Source: Platanthera guangdongensis (lineage: Eukaryota > Streptophyta > Magnoliopsida > Asparagales > Orchidaceae). Taken from it: a DNA stretch of 64,000 nt. Below are positions 1 through 12,737 of the stretch, piece by piece (positions within the stretch are counted from its first letter, which is position 1; each line of letters begins with the position of its first letter). The translations under genes were made by a program, and so were the position numbers. The notes under the pieces were generated by a model. The model had not been told where the DNA came from. It saw only the letters and a list, made by a program, of their open reading frames with translations, and ran no database searches. The stretch is taken from positions 68,084,482 to 68,148,481 of the forward strand of contig CM077153.1 of assembly GCA_039583875.1 (NCBI GenBank). The letters run 5' to 3'.

Positions 1-594
1 GTGTCCCACGCTTGGGGAAAGCCTCACGAATTCCTAACATACCCAAACAAAGTGTTCCCATGTCGACGATCTTTTTGAGCCTCAAACTACAACCAACTCT
101 TGTTGCTACGGACCTCCACCCGCTCGCCACCATCGGGGAGAACGTCACACCAATCTCAGAACTGGTCCAGGGAAAGCTGTCCTCCATGCCCGCGAAAGAA
201 TGCAGCTAAGCACATGATTCGAGCAATTCCAACAGGGACAAACTGTGAAATTGGCACCTCACATAACTTCAAAATCCCGATCACCTCCTTGCACGGCGGG
301 AGGCGGAAGCCGGACCATAAAGAAACCTCGCAAATCATCAGCCAGCCACAAGGAGGATTCTGAACTCGCTCCTCGGCACGTGGGATCCTCACCTCCAAAC
401 TAGCAGGAAGCCCATATTTCTTCCTCCAAATCTACACACCGTCTTCAATTAAAGAGGAGCGCAAGTACATCAGACCAGAAGAGCATTTTAAGACCTGCAC
501 AATGCAAAGGTAAAAGGGGTTAGCTTTGCCCAAACTACACGCAAAACAAACGTGCGCCACACACCAAGTCAAAGGAAAAAGCTGCCTGCACATT
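1..594. other. No gene recognised
   Basis: Moderately GC-rich sequence with short overlapping open frames on both strands. None shows a recognisable domain or a coherent start. It may be part of an older retroelement that begins left of the window, but I see no motif that proves this. Confidence 0.4.
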
Positions 595-890
595 CCTGTG
601 TGCACGAGGCTCGGTGAGCACCAGGCCGGGACGCGCGCGGCCTGGGCGCGCGCACGGACTCGGCACACGTGGCCTGGGCACGCATGGCATACCACGCTCG
701 CGGCATATCGCGGGCGCGGCATGAGCGCGCGCGGCATGCCACGCGCACGGTCGGCCACGCACGCGGCCTGCCGCGGCCGCGAGTGGCCTGCCGCATGTGG
801 CATGAGCACGCGAGGCATGCCTCACGCCGTCACCCGAGCGCGCGGCCTGCCGGCCAGGTCGCCCGGGACGCGCGCCGGGCCGCACATGGC
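595..890. repeat. GC-rich, CpG-dense degenerate repeat block
   Basis: The block is built from reiterated words such as GCGCGCGGC, GGCATG and CCGCGGCCGC, including several perfect short palindromes (GCATGC, CCGCGG). Open frames cross it on both strands because the composition lacks stop codons; their products are Arg/Ala/Pro-rich and do not look like real proteins. Similar GC blocks sit inside LTRs elsewhere in this window, so this may be part of a decayed LTR. Confidence 0.6.
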
Positions 891-1113
891 TAAGTTCAGC
901 ATTTTTTGCCGGCTGACCCCCTTGCGGCGAGATCGCTCCGAGTACCTTAGAAACACTGCCCTTCACCATCTCCACCCGCTCGCCGGAAGTTGTCATGACG
1001 ATGGGAAAGGGGGGGCAACAGGAAATCCTTCTTCCCTCGCTCGTGGCACTCTCAGGCAAGAAGAATTTGGGGAGCAATTGATGGGTCACACTATCATTTA
1101 TAAGGAAGGCTCC

Positions 1114-1147
1114 CCCATGATCTCCCCTAAAAATGGGAGATCATGGG
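1114..1147. repeat. Perfect 13-bp inverted repeat (hairpin)
   Basis: CCCATGATCTCCC at 1114-1126 and its exact reverse complement at 1135-1147 flank an 8-base AT-rich loop. A related half-arm (CTCCCATGAT) follows near 1169. It lies about 550 bp before a TATA box, so it may belong to the U3 part of a decayed LTR, or be an independent fold-back element. Confidence 0.8.
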
Positions 1148-1239
1148 TTTGACTAGTCAACCCCACCTCCCATGATGAGGAGAACATGGGGGGTGGGGCC
1201 CACTTCCTCTCTCTCCACCAAAACCGCCCCTTTGGGGGA

Positions 1240-1570
1240 AAACCGCCGCCGCCGCCTGCCGCCGCAGGCCACAGCCAGGCCGCCAGGCCGGCCTTGCCGC
1301 TGTAGGCTGCGGCCAAGCCGCCAGGCCGCCGGCGGCTTGGCCGCTGGCTAGGCTCGCGGCGAGGTCTGCCTTGTCGCAGCTGGCCGCGGCCAAGCCGCCA
1401 GGCCGCTGGCGGCCTGGCCGTAGGCCGGCCTTGCGGTTGCTGGCCGTGGCCAAGCCGCCGGGCTGCCGGCCTTGCCGCCGACCTTGTTTCCGGCCAGGCC
1501 GCCGCCGGCCGGTCATGTCGCTAGCCAGGCCACCGCCGGTCGGCCGTCTCCACCGCCCGGCCGCGCCACC
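1240..1570. repeat. GCCGCCAGGCCG-type GC-rich tandem repeat
   Basis: Many imperfect copies of GCCGCCAGGCCGGC, GGCCGTGGCC and CTGGCCGC are spaced roughly 20-30 bp apart. Long open frames on both strands here come from composition only. The block lies upstream of the TATA box at 1694. Confidence 0.7.
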
Positions 1571-1599
1571 ACCATGGATGGCCTGCCCACCGTCCGATA

Positions 1600-2290
1600 A
1601 TGATGGGCTTTCCTCACCATCCGATCTAGTGTGTAACCACCCACTAACCCACTACATTGGTGGTGGGGCCCTCCATGAACCTCTCCTTGAGGCTATAAAA
1701 GGAGCCCTAGGGCCTCCTCATTCATCACCTTTTGGCTCCTGGCCATCTTCTTCTTCAGCTCAGAGCTTTGCAAGACTCTTCCCTCAGGTCATCCTCCAGC
1801 CACCTCGAGCCACCGCGAGCCACCACGAACCACCAGAGCACCACCAGCTGGAAAACACCCAAGTCCCAGAGCGAGCAGAGGAGGAAGAAGACGATCCTTG
1901 CAAGTTGGCGCGCGGTGGACCCGCAATCCAAGCTTTAGAGCACCAGCGCCACCACTCGAATTCTAGTACCCAAAACGCTCCTACGACGCCGCTTATTGCA
2001 CACGGGGAGCTGTAGTCCTCTTCTCTCAACTCAAGTTGTAACAGGAGCGACCTATCGCCCCGATTCTCCCAACTCACCGTAACCGCAAGCAGCTAGTGGA
2101 TTTTGGTCGGCACAGATCCGGTCACGTGGTTTTTTACCCAATTGAGGGGTTTTTACACGTCATCACATCTTGAGTCGATCTTTCCCTTTCTCTGATTGTG
2201 TGCACACTCGACCGCCCCGCAAGCTAAGGCGGTTCAATTAAATCCAGTCCGACCGGGGCATCTAGTTATCCCGCAATAATGTTCATCCTT
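1600..2290 (+). other. Probable decayed LTR (U3/R/U5-like)
   Basis: The segment has a TATA box, about 350 bp of likely transcribed leader, a G-box (CACGTG near 2124) and a T-rich stretch ending in GGGGTTTTTACACG, the style of R/U5 sequence in plant Copia LTRs. I could not fix the TG/CA ends or find a partner LTR or primer site. The Copia pol remnant that starts about 100 bp downstream is on the same strand, so this may be its 5' LTR with gag deleted. Confidence 0.35.
1694..1700 (+). promoter_or_regulatory. TATA box of an LTR-like segment
   Basis: TATAAAA in the context GAGGCTATAAAAGGAGCCC is a typical plant TATA box and is the best promoter candidate in the left end of the window. Transcription would start near 1725. 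Confidence 0.5.
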
Positions 2291-2399
2291 TTTTGATCAT
2301 TCTTGCTTTACCACCTTCAGGGCATCAGTGGAGTAAGCGTGATCTTAAGAGATTCATCTTTGGCATAAATACTTGGACGTGGGCTATTTGATCTTAAAT

Positions 2400-3870
2400 T
2401 GACATCTTAGAAGACTCTTGTCATGCATGATGTGCTTTATGCATCGAGAGTTAGAAAGAATCTGGTGAGTGAATCCTTATTAGTGAAGAAGGGTTATAAG
2501 ATTGTAATGTAATATAACAAAGTTGCCATCACTGTGAATAGTGTTTTTATTGGGAAGTATTTGTTGTGATGGACTATTTAAGTTAAATGTTGATGGTTTA
2601 AAGTTAATAAATTTTCTTCATCTTTGATTCCTTGTTTCTTTAATGATTTTTGGCATGTTAGATTAGGACATGTAAACTCTGATTGTATTAAAATAATGAT
2701 GTCACTAAATCTGAATCCTAAAATTATTATTTCTCAAAATGTTAAATGTTAAGACTTGTGTACAATCTAAATTTTCTAAAAATCCATTTAAATTAGTTAA
2801 AAAAACTTCAAAGAATTTAGAGTTAATTCACTCGGATGTGTGTGACTCAGCCAACCAACTCACTAGAGGTGGAAATAAATAATTTGTAACATTCATCGAT
2901 GATTATACAATATTTTTTGCCATATATATTTAAAGATAAAAGATGAAGTATTTTCATATTATAATATTTTCAAAGCTGAAATAGAAAATCAATTAGGTTC
3001 CTTCATTAAGAATCTTAGATCTTACCAAGGTGGAGAATATACTTTCAATGAATTGACCCATTTCTATTAAGAATAAGTAATCATTCATCAAGTAACCGCT
3101 CTTTACTCACCTCAATCAAATAGTGCAGCTGAATGTAAAAATCTAACTGTGATGAATATAGTTGTCAAGTTAGTTGTTCCAGTTCCCCAGAAAATTTTTA
3201 GGAAGAATCATTGCTTACCTTCTATTTTATCCTTAATAGGACACTTTCAAGACATAATGGGAAACCACATTTGAATTATTCAAACTGAAAATTCCAAACC
3301 TCCATATTCTTAGTGTGGGGGGAATTTAGATAAGGTAGTCATTCCTGAGCCTAAGTAAAAAAGGATAGGACCTAAAACCATAGACTTTACTTTTATAGGA
3401 TATGCATTTAATAGTGGTGCTAATAGATTTCTCATAACCAACTTCTAAATTAGTGAGATCTCTAATAATAATATTGTAGAAGTTAGATACGCATTTATTT
3501 TGAAAATAAATTTTCACATCAATTAAAATTCTAATCTCAACCTTTTAGTAGCTCTACCCAACCGACTTTTTTTAGACTCATTAAAAATTGACGAGCATGG
3601 AAAAAGTAAAAGAGTTGGAATCAAAAGAACATTTGGAGATGATTGCTTCACTTATCTAATTAAAGGGGGTCCTAGCTCATATGAGAAATCCATGAACTCA
3701 TCTAACTCTTCATTTTGAAAAGAAGCAATAAATATTGAAATTAACTCAATTCAAGAAAATAAAATGTGGATTCTAAATGATCTATGTCCTAGTGCTAAAG
3801 CCATAGGAGTTAAAAATCTTTAAGAAGATACTTAAGATGGATGGCTATGCTTTGAAAAAAAATGGATAGA
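2400..3870 (+). pseudogene. Decayed Ty1/Copia pol remnant (protease end, integrase, start of reverse transcriptase)
   Basis: Read across frameshifts, the plus strand gives Copia pol in the right order: the end of the protease region (near 2420-2480), the pre-integrase zinc motif with WHVRLGHVN (2650-2690), the integrase core with HSDVC (about 2832) and FIDDY (about 2895), the second catalytic region RSYQGGEY (about 3020), the SAAECKN region (about 3120), and a reverse-transcriptase start with KMWILN (about 3765). The second integrase aspartate is replaced by Tyr in this copy. Stops and frameshifts are frequent, gag is not visible, and RT ends early. This is the oldest-looking Copia copy in the window. 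Confidence 0.75.
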
Positions 3871-4923
3871 CTATTTAGTTATTTATGCCTCTGTAGTTAA
3901 ATTCACTTCTCTTTGTGTGCAAGTTGACACATCCTAAAATTCATATTCGACCAATTAAACAATATAGGGGACCTAACTAGTTCAATCGACCTTTTTTTAA
4001 TAAGCCTATTTAGGGCTAGTAATGTTAGGCTTCATCCTCCATGGAGTTAAGCATGACCGAGGGAAGTCTTATACCTAGAATAGCCGCCTTGCAGTTGTTC
4101 TATAACTCTGGTCAACGACCACTACCAGATGCTTATCCTACTAGAAATTACAGAATAATAGAATGCCAACCTATAATAAATGCGAAGAAATGAAAGCATC
4201 AAGTTCATACATCATGATTAGTATATAAATTTCAATAAATTTATGTAGAAATGCAAGCATACATATGACTACACTAGGCCTCTATCTGAATCTAAATAAT
4301 ACATAAAATTATATTAGGAAACACTCAAAATCTCACACCATCTACGAGAGGAGGCACCAATACATGTTGCATCATCATGTCAAGCCTTGTCTCCTTGCCC
4401 TAGCTATCCTCCTAGATCGGGGGTTGTTGCTTCTACTGGGTTTGCTACTTAATGATATGGTATGATAACGGTTAGTCAAAAAGACTACGTGATTTCGTAT
4501 CTGCTCCCTTGATGACTCTTATGCACCAAACAGAAGGAAGGAATATGGAGTCTACAAATTAGCAGTTATATAAGTAAGTGAAATGTCAGAATTTATGTTT
4601 AACTAGCCATTATTATACTATAATCAAAGCTATGTGTATAAGTAAAGTCTATGGATTGCAATTGCATTAAAAGAACAAGTATAATAACATGTTTAAAAGA
4701 GCATGAATAAGCAGTATAAATAAAGAGTAGATTATATAATGGGCTAATTTTAACTTAACTTATAAAAATGTCTATACAAATTTATAAGTATATTATATAT
4801 AAGTACAATAAATAACTCATCATATAAAGTGTTCATACAAATTTATATGATGTGGAACGTTTTTGCGATGCAATGCAATGTAATGTAATGTATGTATGAA
4901 TGTTAAGTCACTCATGATTTAAT

Positions 4924-4942
4924 CACACACACACACACACAC
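4924..4942. repeat. (CA)n microsatellite
   Basis: An uninterrupted CA dinucleotide run of about nine and a half units. Confidence 0.9.
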
Positions 4943-6890
4943 CCTCTATATTGACATAAATAATAGTTCCCACTTTTTGAGAGTAGATAACCTCTCAAGC
5001 ATCTCCCATCGTGGTTAGATAGTGGCTGTAAAATGGGCTTCTCCATTACTAAGTGGGTATGCACACTACTAGGCATAGGCCTTATGCACAGCTCGATGCA
5101 AAACCACCGTTGAATTACGTACTTTTTGCTTAGCTAAACCAACAGTCTTAATAGGTAGTGGAATGGTCAACTAGAAAACATCACCAAGATATCAGTTAAG
5201 CTGGCCCACAAAACCACAACCCCCAAAACTAGAGTTTTACCCTCATCTACCAGCAGTATGCTAACCAGTCAATATCGTAAACCCAACACAAGCAATCCTA
5301 TCAACTAAGATCTGTATGCAAACACTGTATGATAACACTCATAAGTGTACTCAAGTTTTGTACTCGTGCTAACCAACACCCAAGGGCTAGCAATCAAGTC
5401 CTTAATATAATAAAACTAGGATATAATCATATCCTTCAAACTACATCAAAAACCACTACCACGATTACAAAGTTATCATTATCCTAAAAACCCTAAGGTC
5501 TAACTCTACTGTATTGAAGTGTGTATAACATGGGAATAATTTCTCAGGATCCTAAATGATTACTTATTTATCTAGTAATGTAATGAAAGTTAGTAAATAA
5601 GGTTTCACCATAAACCTCATTTTAACTTACATTGGAGTTCTCTTGGGATAATATGGGCTTAAACTAAACCAACAAGCCCTATCCACACCATCTCACATTC
5701 TAGGGAACACATTATCTAAGTAACCTAAGCTAAACAAAAGACCTAGACTTTGGAATGTACTGTTCAACCAATTATGACCCTCTTATTGCCATAAACTAAA
5801 GTGGCCTAAAACATCTCTAAGTGAGGTGTATGATATGTTATCTAGGAGATCATTCATTTGTTACTTACACATTTATACCCTTGGGTGAAAAGGAGTATGT
5901 ATTACCATAAATATTCATCAAATGTCTCTATATGACTAGTATAAACCTAAGTGTGCATGTTCTTACATTATTCAAATTTGATCTTCTACATGATTGACAA
6001 CTTGCAGGTCTTATAAAACCAACAAGGGTTGACATGATTAAGTGTATGAACATCTGGTTAAAATCAATAATTAACGTAATTCTAGTGCCATTAAGAATCA
6101 TCTTCAAAATATATGTTTATGTGTTCACATTTCCAATTATGGTCAAGTTGCATCTTATCATCATGTGAGCATGTACAAATGGTGAACAAATAGTAAGTGA
6201 GCAATATAAATATCTTATTTTGACAAATATCAATTTGTAGCAATATCCAAAATAATTTCTAAGCATAATGAATTATATATGTTGCATGAATAAGGCCAAG
6301 ACTCATAAAATTATAAACTAATTCAAAACAATGCTAAATGACCTAAATTTTTCATCTGAGATCAATTATAACATGGTTTGACCACAATAATAATTTGGGG
6401 TTTTATTCCAACCAAGAAGCCATATTATTTTCATTAATATCATGTGACAAATATTTAATTAACCCTCAAAACTTAAGAAAAATGAGCTCCAAAAATTCTA
6501 AGAACTTTGGAGCTCTTTCTGAGATTGTCATGTTATTCAAATTTCAAGTTAGTTAAACAAGAATTGACTGAGATATTTAAAAAGAATAGAAAGCCCTAAA
6601 TTTTGTGTAAAATGCAAATCACTTAAGTTGTGTCATAAGGGCATTCACCCTAATTTCAACTGTAAATACTCCCAAATTTATATTGAAGGTCCTACAAGAC
6701 CTATTTACACTCATAAAAATGTGGGTGTTTAACTAAATCATTTACCCATTTTTATTTTATAATTCCATAATGTATGGTTAAATAATTTTTGAAGCTTTAG
6801 GAAAATGTGTTCCAAAAATTATGAAACTCTCTGGAAATATTTAATATGTCCTCAAACACATGTGTATTAAATTTCAGGGTCAAAGAAGTG

Positions 6891-7010
6891 ATAATTTAGA
6901 ATTAAACACAATACACTATCCTTATGCATATTGTGATATTGAATTAGATCATAATCTAGAATTAAACACAATACAATGTCCCTATGCATATTGTGATAGT
7001 GAATTAGAAA
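6891..7010. repeat. Two-copy 60-bp direct tandem repeat
   Basis: Two adjacent 60-bp units start with ATAATYTAGAATTAAACACA and share TATGCATATTGTGATA. They differ at only a few positions. A 69-residue open frame spans both copies and is a by-product of the duplication. Confidence 0.85.
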
Positions 7011-7235
7011 TTAATTTTTGGGAGCTACATGTCTCACTGAAAAATGAACAACCACAATTTGGAAATTGAAGACCAAGAGATACAACGTTTTTGTTGAGTA
7101 CTTAGTATGAATGTGTCTAAAACACATATTTTTACAATTAAGGTGACTTGTGTAGTTTGGCATATTTAAATTATCCTAATAATGTCATTGTTATACATTT
7201 TTCCACATTTGGGGATTTCTACAAAAATTTAATCT

Positions 7236-8323
7236 TGTTGCGGGTCACCGAGTTTTCCTTCATTCTAGAAAATTTTTAGCTCGGAGTTGGACCAGGTGCG
7301 CAAACAGTCAATGAAAAACGACGACGATGACATGGAGCTTTTTTATTGTGGAAAAACGAAAAAGGTGAAAAACGACGTGATCAGATCTATGCAGAGCAAA
7401 AATCCACTATATAGTTTAAAGTTACAAATTTTGGAAGTCTCCTTGAAGGGGGACATGCCAGCTCTCCATTACAAGCTTTAAATACAGGAGGAGCAGGAAA
7501 ATAATCTAAGTTCACGATGCTTTGACGAGAGCATTCTCTGACGTGACCACTGCGCCTTCTTCTGGAGCAGAATATTAGCTAGGTCCTTGGGGATTGGATG
7601 AGAGTGTTCTTCTGGAAAAATGGCTAAGTTCTTGAAGTTTTGAAGTCTGCAGAGCTGTGAAGCAAGCATCCAGGAGAGTATTCTTCTAACATCTTCTCTT
7701 GCGTTGAGAACTAAGTGGCCTAGAGAGGGAGCAGAGCGATTTATAATGGGAGGAACAATCTTAGTCCCATGTCCTCGCCGAAAAATTTCAGATCTCTCTA
7801 GCCTCTAGAGTTGCTTACCTTCAAATGAGGGCCTAAGATCCATTTTATAGTTTTCTGTAGGGTTACACTATAAATTGTGCCAGGACAGATAATAAGGTGG
7901 CAAATGGTGTCACTCTGTTATGGTTACTTTCATCATCAATTTTTACGAAATGATGGAAGTGTTCCCCGGGCGGTTAGGGCGGCCCGAGAAGGTTACTACG
8001 TAGTGGTCAGAGGTGGTGGAGGCAGCCGACGGTGCATCCGCACGATACGCGGGGCGCGCGCCCCTAAGGGAACACTTGTGTGTATTGTGCGCGTGTGCTC
8101 CACGCACTTTGCGCTCATGTGCGCCTCACACTGTTTGCTTGCGCGCCCGAGGGGCCGCGCGCAAGCCCTAAGGGTCGCGCACACATGGGTGTGTAGTGGT
8201 GTCCCCATGTGTCGCGGGGGGCGTGCTTGTGCTTGGGCTGGTTGCGCTTGCGGGTGCTTCTTCTCGTGCTGTTGCCTAGCCTCCTACAATTCGGTTTGAG
8301 AAAACTTAGGGGGAACCCCGTCA
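7236..8323 (-). repeat. 3' LTR of the Tat-like Gypsy element
   Basis: It matches 28299-29422 along its length, including GCTCGGAGTTGGAC, CTATATAGTTTAA, AAATACAGGAGGAGCAGG and a GC-rich block near 8040-8230. It is about 1.09 kb with TG/CA ends. The other copy is slightly longer because of an insert near 28735-28795. It has no coding content; open frames in the GC block are spurious. Confidence 0.8.
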
Positions 8324-8828
8324 AATTTTCATGTGTCTTGACCCGCGATGCGATGAGCACAAAATATTTACTCGTGCTTATGATGACTGGGAGCCGTATG
8401 ATTATTTTCTATCAATTTTGAAGTTTAGGAAAGGTTTTTCTATCAGTAGGGGGGAAACTCTTGCCCCTTTTCAAGATATCTTAGTGAGATATGATTGAAC
8501 ATGTTTCCCCTTTAAGGGGAGATGATTTTGGCAGAATATATTCCTTTCTTCATGAGGCCTTCTATTTCTAGCCTGCTATTGGCTTTATAAATTAGAGGCT
8601 GTACAGTGCTTTCATTTACGCTTTAGTGGAACCTTTGGAATTTTATCCTGTGGAAATTTTCTTACCGTCACGTCCCCCTCCATGAAGGTCAGTGAATTTT
8701 CTCTTTGAATAAATTATTTCAAGTTTAAGAAAAGGTGAGGCAAGCAAGCATGGCAGGGCTGGGCCGGTACAGTTGGCAGCAGTGCCTGGGCATGCGAGGC
8801 TGCTCATGGTGGCATTGTGCAGTGACCT
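8324..8828 (-). other. Tat-like element internal 3' remnant, no gene
   Basis: About 500 bp between the 3' LTR and the nested Tork-like element. It contains a near-perfect palindrome CCCCTTTAAGGGG near 8509 and no recognisable domain. Confidence 0.5.
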
Positions 8829-9508
8829 TGTTGTAAACATGTATGGGTTCCCGCACAACCTCAACTCCACAAACCAACTACACTTAACACCAAATACCAA
8901 CAAATGTAACCTGCGATACCACCCTCTCAAACCGCCTACCCGCGCGGTTAGCAGCTCGGCGAGAATAGCAACAACACACGGCTGCGGCTACCAGGCGAGT
9001 TCCTCCTCTTCGGTCGGCGAGCTCAACCCCACTCTCGTGCGAGACCGCCCGGCGAGATGGCTCCCCACTGCGAGCTGTACCCCTTCCGCGAGCTGGAACA
9101 TGCGAGATCAACTCCAAAAACGGCGAGCTCACAACCCGCGAGACCAAACTAGTCGCGCGGCGAGATCACAACCCGCGAGCTCCTTCTCTCGCGACGAGAT
9201 CACCGAGTCACTCGGCAAGTTCTCCTGCGGGCTGCACAACACAATACACTCTAGCGCTGCGACGCTCCTCCCTCAAACCAAAAAAATGAAATGGGGAAGG
9301 TAATTTCACTATCTCATCAATCTCCAAATGAACTACATACATGCCTATATATAGGCTATCCCAACAAATAGTAAACGGACACATGACACCGCATTGAATG
9401 CCACTCCTAACCGCTATCTCCCTGTATTAAATGTAAAACAACATATAATTAATAACTCAAATCACTCATAAAACTTGTTGACCGTGTCAACAAAGTCAAA
9501 GTCCAACA
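8829..9508 (-). repeat. 3' LTR of the Tork-like element
   Basis: It is 680 bp and pairs with 13721-14401 (681 bp). It starts TGTTGTAAACATGTATGGG and ends GTCCAACA. A GC-rich stretch at 8935-9240 repeats GCGAGCTC/GCGAGAT-type words about every 25-30 bp. On the element's strand it lies downstream of the TATA box, so in R/U5. Open frames across it are not genes. Confidence 0.88.
9344..9355 (-). promoter_or_regulatory. Palindromic TATA box, left Tork LTR
   Basis: CCTATATATAGG is a perfect 12-bp palindrome and the only TATA-like site in this LTR. The copy in the other LTR is at 14237-14248. Confidence 0.6.
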
Positions 9509-9521
9509 CAGTCCCCCTCAA
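9509..9521 (-). promoter_or_regulatory. Polypurine tract of the Tork-like element
   Basis: Directly inside the 3' LTR, the minus strand reads GAGGGGGACTG, the purine-rich plus-strand primer of Copia elements. Confidence 0.75.
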
Positions 9522-12500
9522 ACTTGGAAACACATACCGAGTTTGCCTTTAAGCCTCAGGAACGTCTCCACCTTCAAAGCCTTCATGAAGATATCCGCAA
9601 TCTACTCTCCGGTGGGGCAATACACCACTTCAACCTTTTTCAGCTCCACCTGCTCACGGAGGAAGTGGTACCTCGTCTCGATGTGCTTGCTACGCCCATG
9701 TAGCACAGGATTCTTCGTGAGCTAGATGGCCGACATGTCATCAATGTACAACATCATAGGCCCATCCTTCGGATGATGTATCACCTCCAAAAGATTCCTT
9801 AGCCAAATTGCCTGACAAGTACAGGCCGCTACTGCTATATACTCCGCTTCACATGATGACAAGGCAATCATTGTCTGCTTCTTTGAGCTCCATGAGAACA
9901 CTCGTGTTCCTACATTGAAAGCATATCCGGAAGTGCTCTTCCGATCGTTCACGTCACCACCGTAGTCATTGTCTGAGTACCCAACCAACTTCAGCTCCTC
10001 TTCGGTGGAATACTTCAGTCCATGACCTCTCGTCACATTCACATATCTCAGGATCCTCTTTTCAGCCGTGAAGTAGTCCTGCTTTGGTTCCTCCATATAC
10101 CCGCTAACGACTCCAACAGCGTACATGATGTCGGGTCGGGTGAAGGTCAGGTAGCATAGGATCCCCACCAAGCTCTTGAATAAAGTGGAGTCTACCGCTC
10201 CCTCCTTCGAGTCCTTCTTCAACTTTGACCCCAGATCAGCGGGAGTGGAGATAGCCTTGCTATCCTCCATCCTGAACTTCTTCAAGATCTCCTATGCGTA
10301 CTTCTTCTACGAGATGAAGATCCCATCTTTTCTCTGCTGCACCTCCATGCCTAAGAAGTAGTTGAGCTCTCCCAGATCCGTCATCTCAAACTCCTTCTTC
10401 ATCATCCTCTTGAACTACTCGTACATAGAAGGGTTGTTGTCAGTGAATATCATATCGTCTACGTATAGACATATAATCATCATGTCACCGTTCTTCTCAA
10501 CTTTTGTGTAGAGAGCATACTCATGAGTGCTCTTCACATAGCCATGTTTCTGGAGGTATGCATCTATCCTCACATTCCAGGCCCGGTCTCCTTGCTTCAG
10601 CCCATACAGTGCCTTGTCCAACTTGCACACTTTCCTCTCTTGCCCTTTCACCACATATCCTGGGGGCTATTCAATGTACACATGTTCCTCCGGGTAGCCA
10701 TTCAGGTAAGCAGATACAACATCCATCTGCATGATCTTCCATCCATGGTGAGCTGCCAGTGCGATGATCAACCTTATTGTGTCAATCTGCGCTACTGGGG
10801 CAAACACTTCATCGTAGTCCACTCCTTGGACTTGTCGGTAGCCCTTTATGACTAGCCTTGCCTTGTGCTTCTCTACGCCTCCATCTTTGTTCTTTTTCAC
10901 CTTATAGACCCACTTCACCCCGAGGGGTTTGTGGCCAGCAGGTGGATCCATCAACTTCCAAGTGTCATTTTTCTTGATGGATTCTATCTCCACATCCATT
11001 GCTTTCCTCCAAGTTTTTTCTTGGGCAGCTTCATCATAAGAGTGCAGCTCACAATCTACTAAGAGGCAATGTAAAGAAAAATTGTTAAATGTCGGTGCCA
11101 TCTCCTCATAAATCTCCTCCAACCTCCTCATCCTAGGTTGAGGACGATCATATTTGCTTCCGCTGGTGCTAGCTCCACCAGTTCTCCTACCACTAGTACT
11201 TGCTCCACTTGAGTATGGGGTGAGAGCTCCCCCTGACTCTCCACTAGGTGGTGATGGTGGCACCGCTCCACCCATCTCAGCTTCGGCTTCCTGACCATCC
11301 TCCTCTTCATCATATTCAAAGAACATCCCCTTGGTGCTTCTCACCTCATCATCCCAGCTCCAGTGACTATCCTCCTCGAACATGACGTCCCTTAAGATTA
11401 TAACCTTCTTCGTCACCGGGTTGTACAGCTTGTAAGCTTTGCTCATCGGAGCGTAACCCACCAAGATGCACTTCTCACTTCTGTCATCTAGCTTCTTCCT
11501 TCTCTAGTTCGGGGCATGAGCATAAGCTACACATCCGAAGACCCTTAAGTGCTTCATGCTCGGATTCCATCCACTCCATGCTTCAAATGGAGTCATGAAC
11601 TTCACACTCTTCGTGGGGCATCGGTTTAGCAAGTACACAGCAACCTGTACTGCTTCTGCCCAAAGCTTCTTTGGCAACCCCTTGCCCTTCACCATGCTAC
11701 TTGCCATGTTCATGATGGTCAAGTTCTTCCTTTCCGCGACTCCATTCTGCTGAGGTGAGTACGCCGCCATCAGCTGATGTGAGATCCCCCATTCTTTGTA
11801 GAAATTATCAAACAACCTAGAGGTGTACTCCCAACCTCTATTTGTCCTCAACCCTTCAGTGATTGACGGCTTTCCTTCTCCGCCATCGTCTTGAACTCCT
11901 TGAACCTGCCAAGGGCCTCAGCCTTCTCTCTTAAGAAATACACCCAACACTTCCGACTGAAGTCATCGGTGAAGGTGATGTAGTACTTGCTCCCACCTAC
12001 TGATGTAGTCTCAAATGGACCAGCTATGTCCGAGTGAACTAGTTCAAGTTGCCTTCTCGCTCTTCGGGACTTTCCACCCTCGAATGTTTGCCTCTTCTGC
12101 TTCCCCTTGGTACATGCCTCACAGACCTTATATGGAGGCGAGATCATAGGCGGTCCTTCAACCATCTTGGAATGAGATAATAGTTTCAACCTTATGAACC
12201 CCAGATGGCCCATCCTGTGGTGCCATAACCATGCTTCCTCTTCTTCCTCCATCCTCGAGAGACACATCGTCTCCTTAGCATCCATCCTCAGTGTGAAGAG
12301 ACGATTTGTCGTCATGTTTACCTTTACTACCTCTCTTCCTTGATGGTCCTTCATGACCAAGGACCCATCCTTCAACAACATGTAGCACCCTTTCTCCACC
12401 AGCTGCCCAAGGCTTAAGATTTTACTCTTCAAGCCTGACACATAGAACACGTCATTGAGGTGCAACTCCTTGCCATTTAATGTGACCACAATCATTCCTC

Positions 12501-12737
12501 TTCCTTCCACTGATATCTTCGAAGCATCACCGAAACTGACCTCACCACATTTGGTTTGAGGCTGGTAAACAGTTCCTTCTCTCCACATATGTGGTTTCTT
12601 GCACCTGTATCCAAGTACTATACTCCATTCCTCCCACCTTCGGCTCCTCTGTAGGTTAGGAACATCATCGGATCGCCACCAGTATTGCTCACTTCTGCAT
12701 AATGGTTCGCCTTTTATTTCTTCCTCGGTGCCCAACA
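9518..12737 (-). pseudogene. Tork-like Copia pol (protease, integrase, reverse transcriptase, RNase H), broken
   Basis: In Copia order on the minus strand: the end of the protease region (about 12550-12400), the pre-integrase zinc motif (WHHRMGHLGF near 12230; VCEACTKGK near 12110), the integrase core with HSDIAGPF (about 12030) and TFTDDFSR (about 11970), the NGVAERKN glutamate region (about 11730), a serine-rich linker, RT with QMDVVSAYLNG (about 10725) and YVDDMIF (about 10460), and RNase H with ALSSCEAEYIA (about 9850). The second integrase catalytic region reads RTNRGWEY, so the usual aspartate is Asn here. There are stops near 11510, 10666, 10414, 10300 and 9722 and at least one frameshift near 11850. 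The product cannot be made as one protein from this copy. Confidence 0.88.

Larger units (their letters stand above)
3871..7235. other. AT-rich region without a recognisable gene
   Basis: About 3.4 kb with stops in all frames. It contains a (CA)n tract at 4924-4942 and a two-copy 60-bp repeat at 6891-7010. Parts may be very old retroelement sequence, but I see no domain, LTR end or primer site that supports a specific call. Confidence 0.5.

Noticed and set aside
526..1152. Long open frames in GC-rich sequence (both strands, about 535-1150)
   Set aside because: They arise from stop-poor CpG-rich repeats; the products are Arg/Ala/His-rich, overlap each other on both strands and contain no domain.
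1371..2015. 214-codon open frame on the plus strand
   Set aside because: It starts in the GCCGCCAGGCCG repeat and runs through a TATA box and leader of an LTR-like segment; no domain is visible.
8773..9303. 176-codon ORF on the plus strand
   Set aside because: It overlaps the Tork-like 3' LTR, and a similar frame recurs in the partner LTR (13620-14045), as expected of non-coding LTR sequence.
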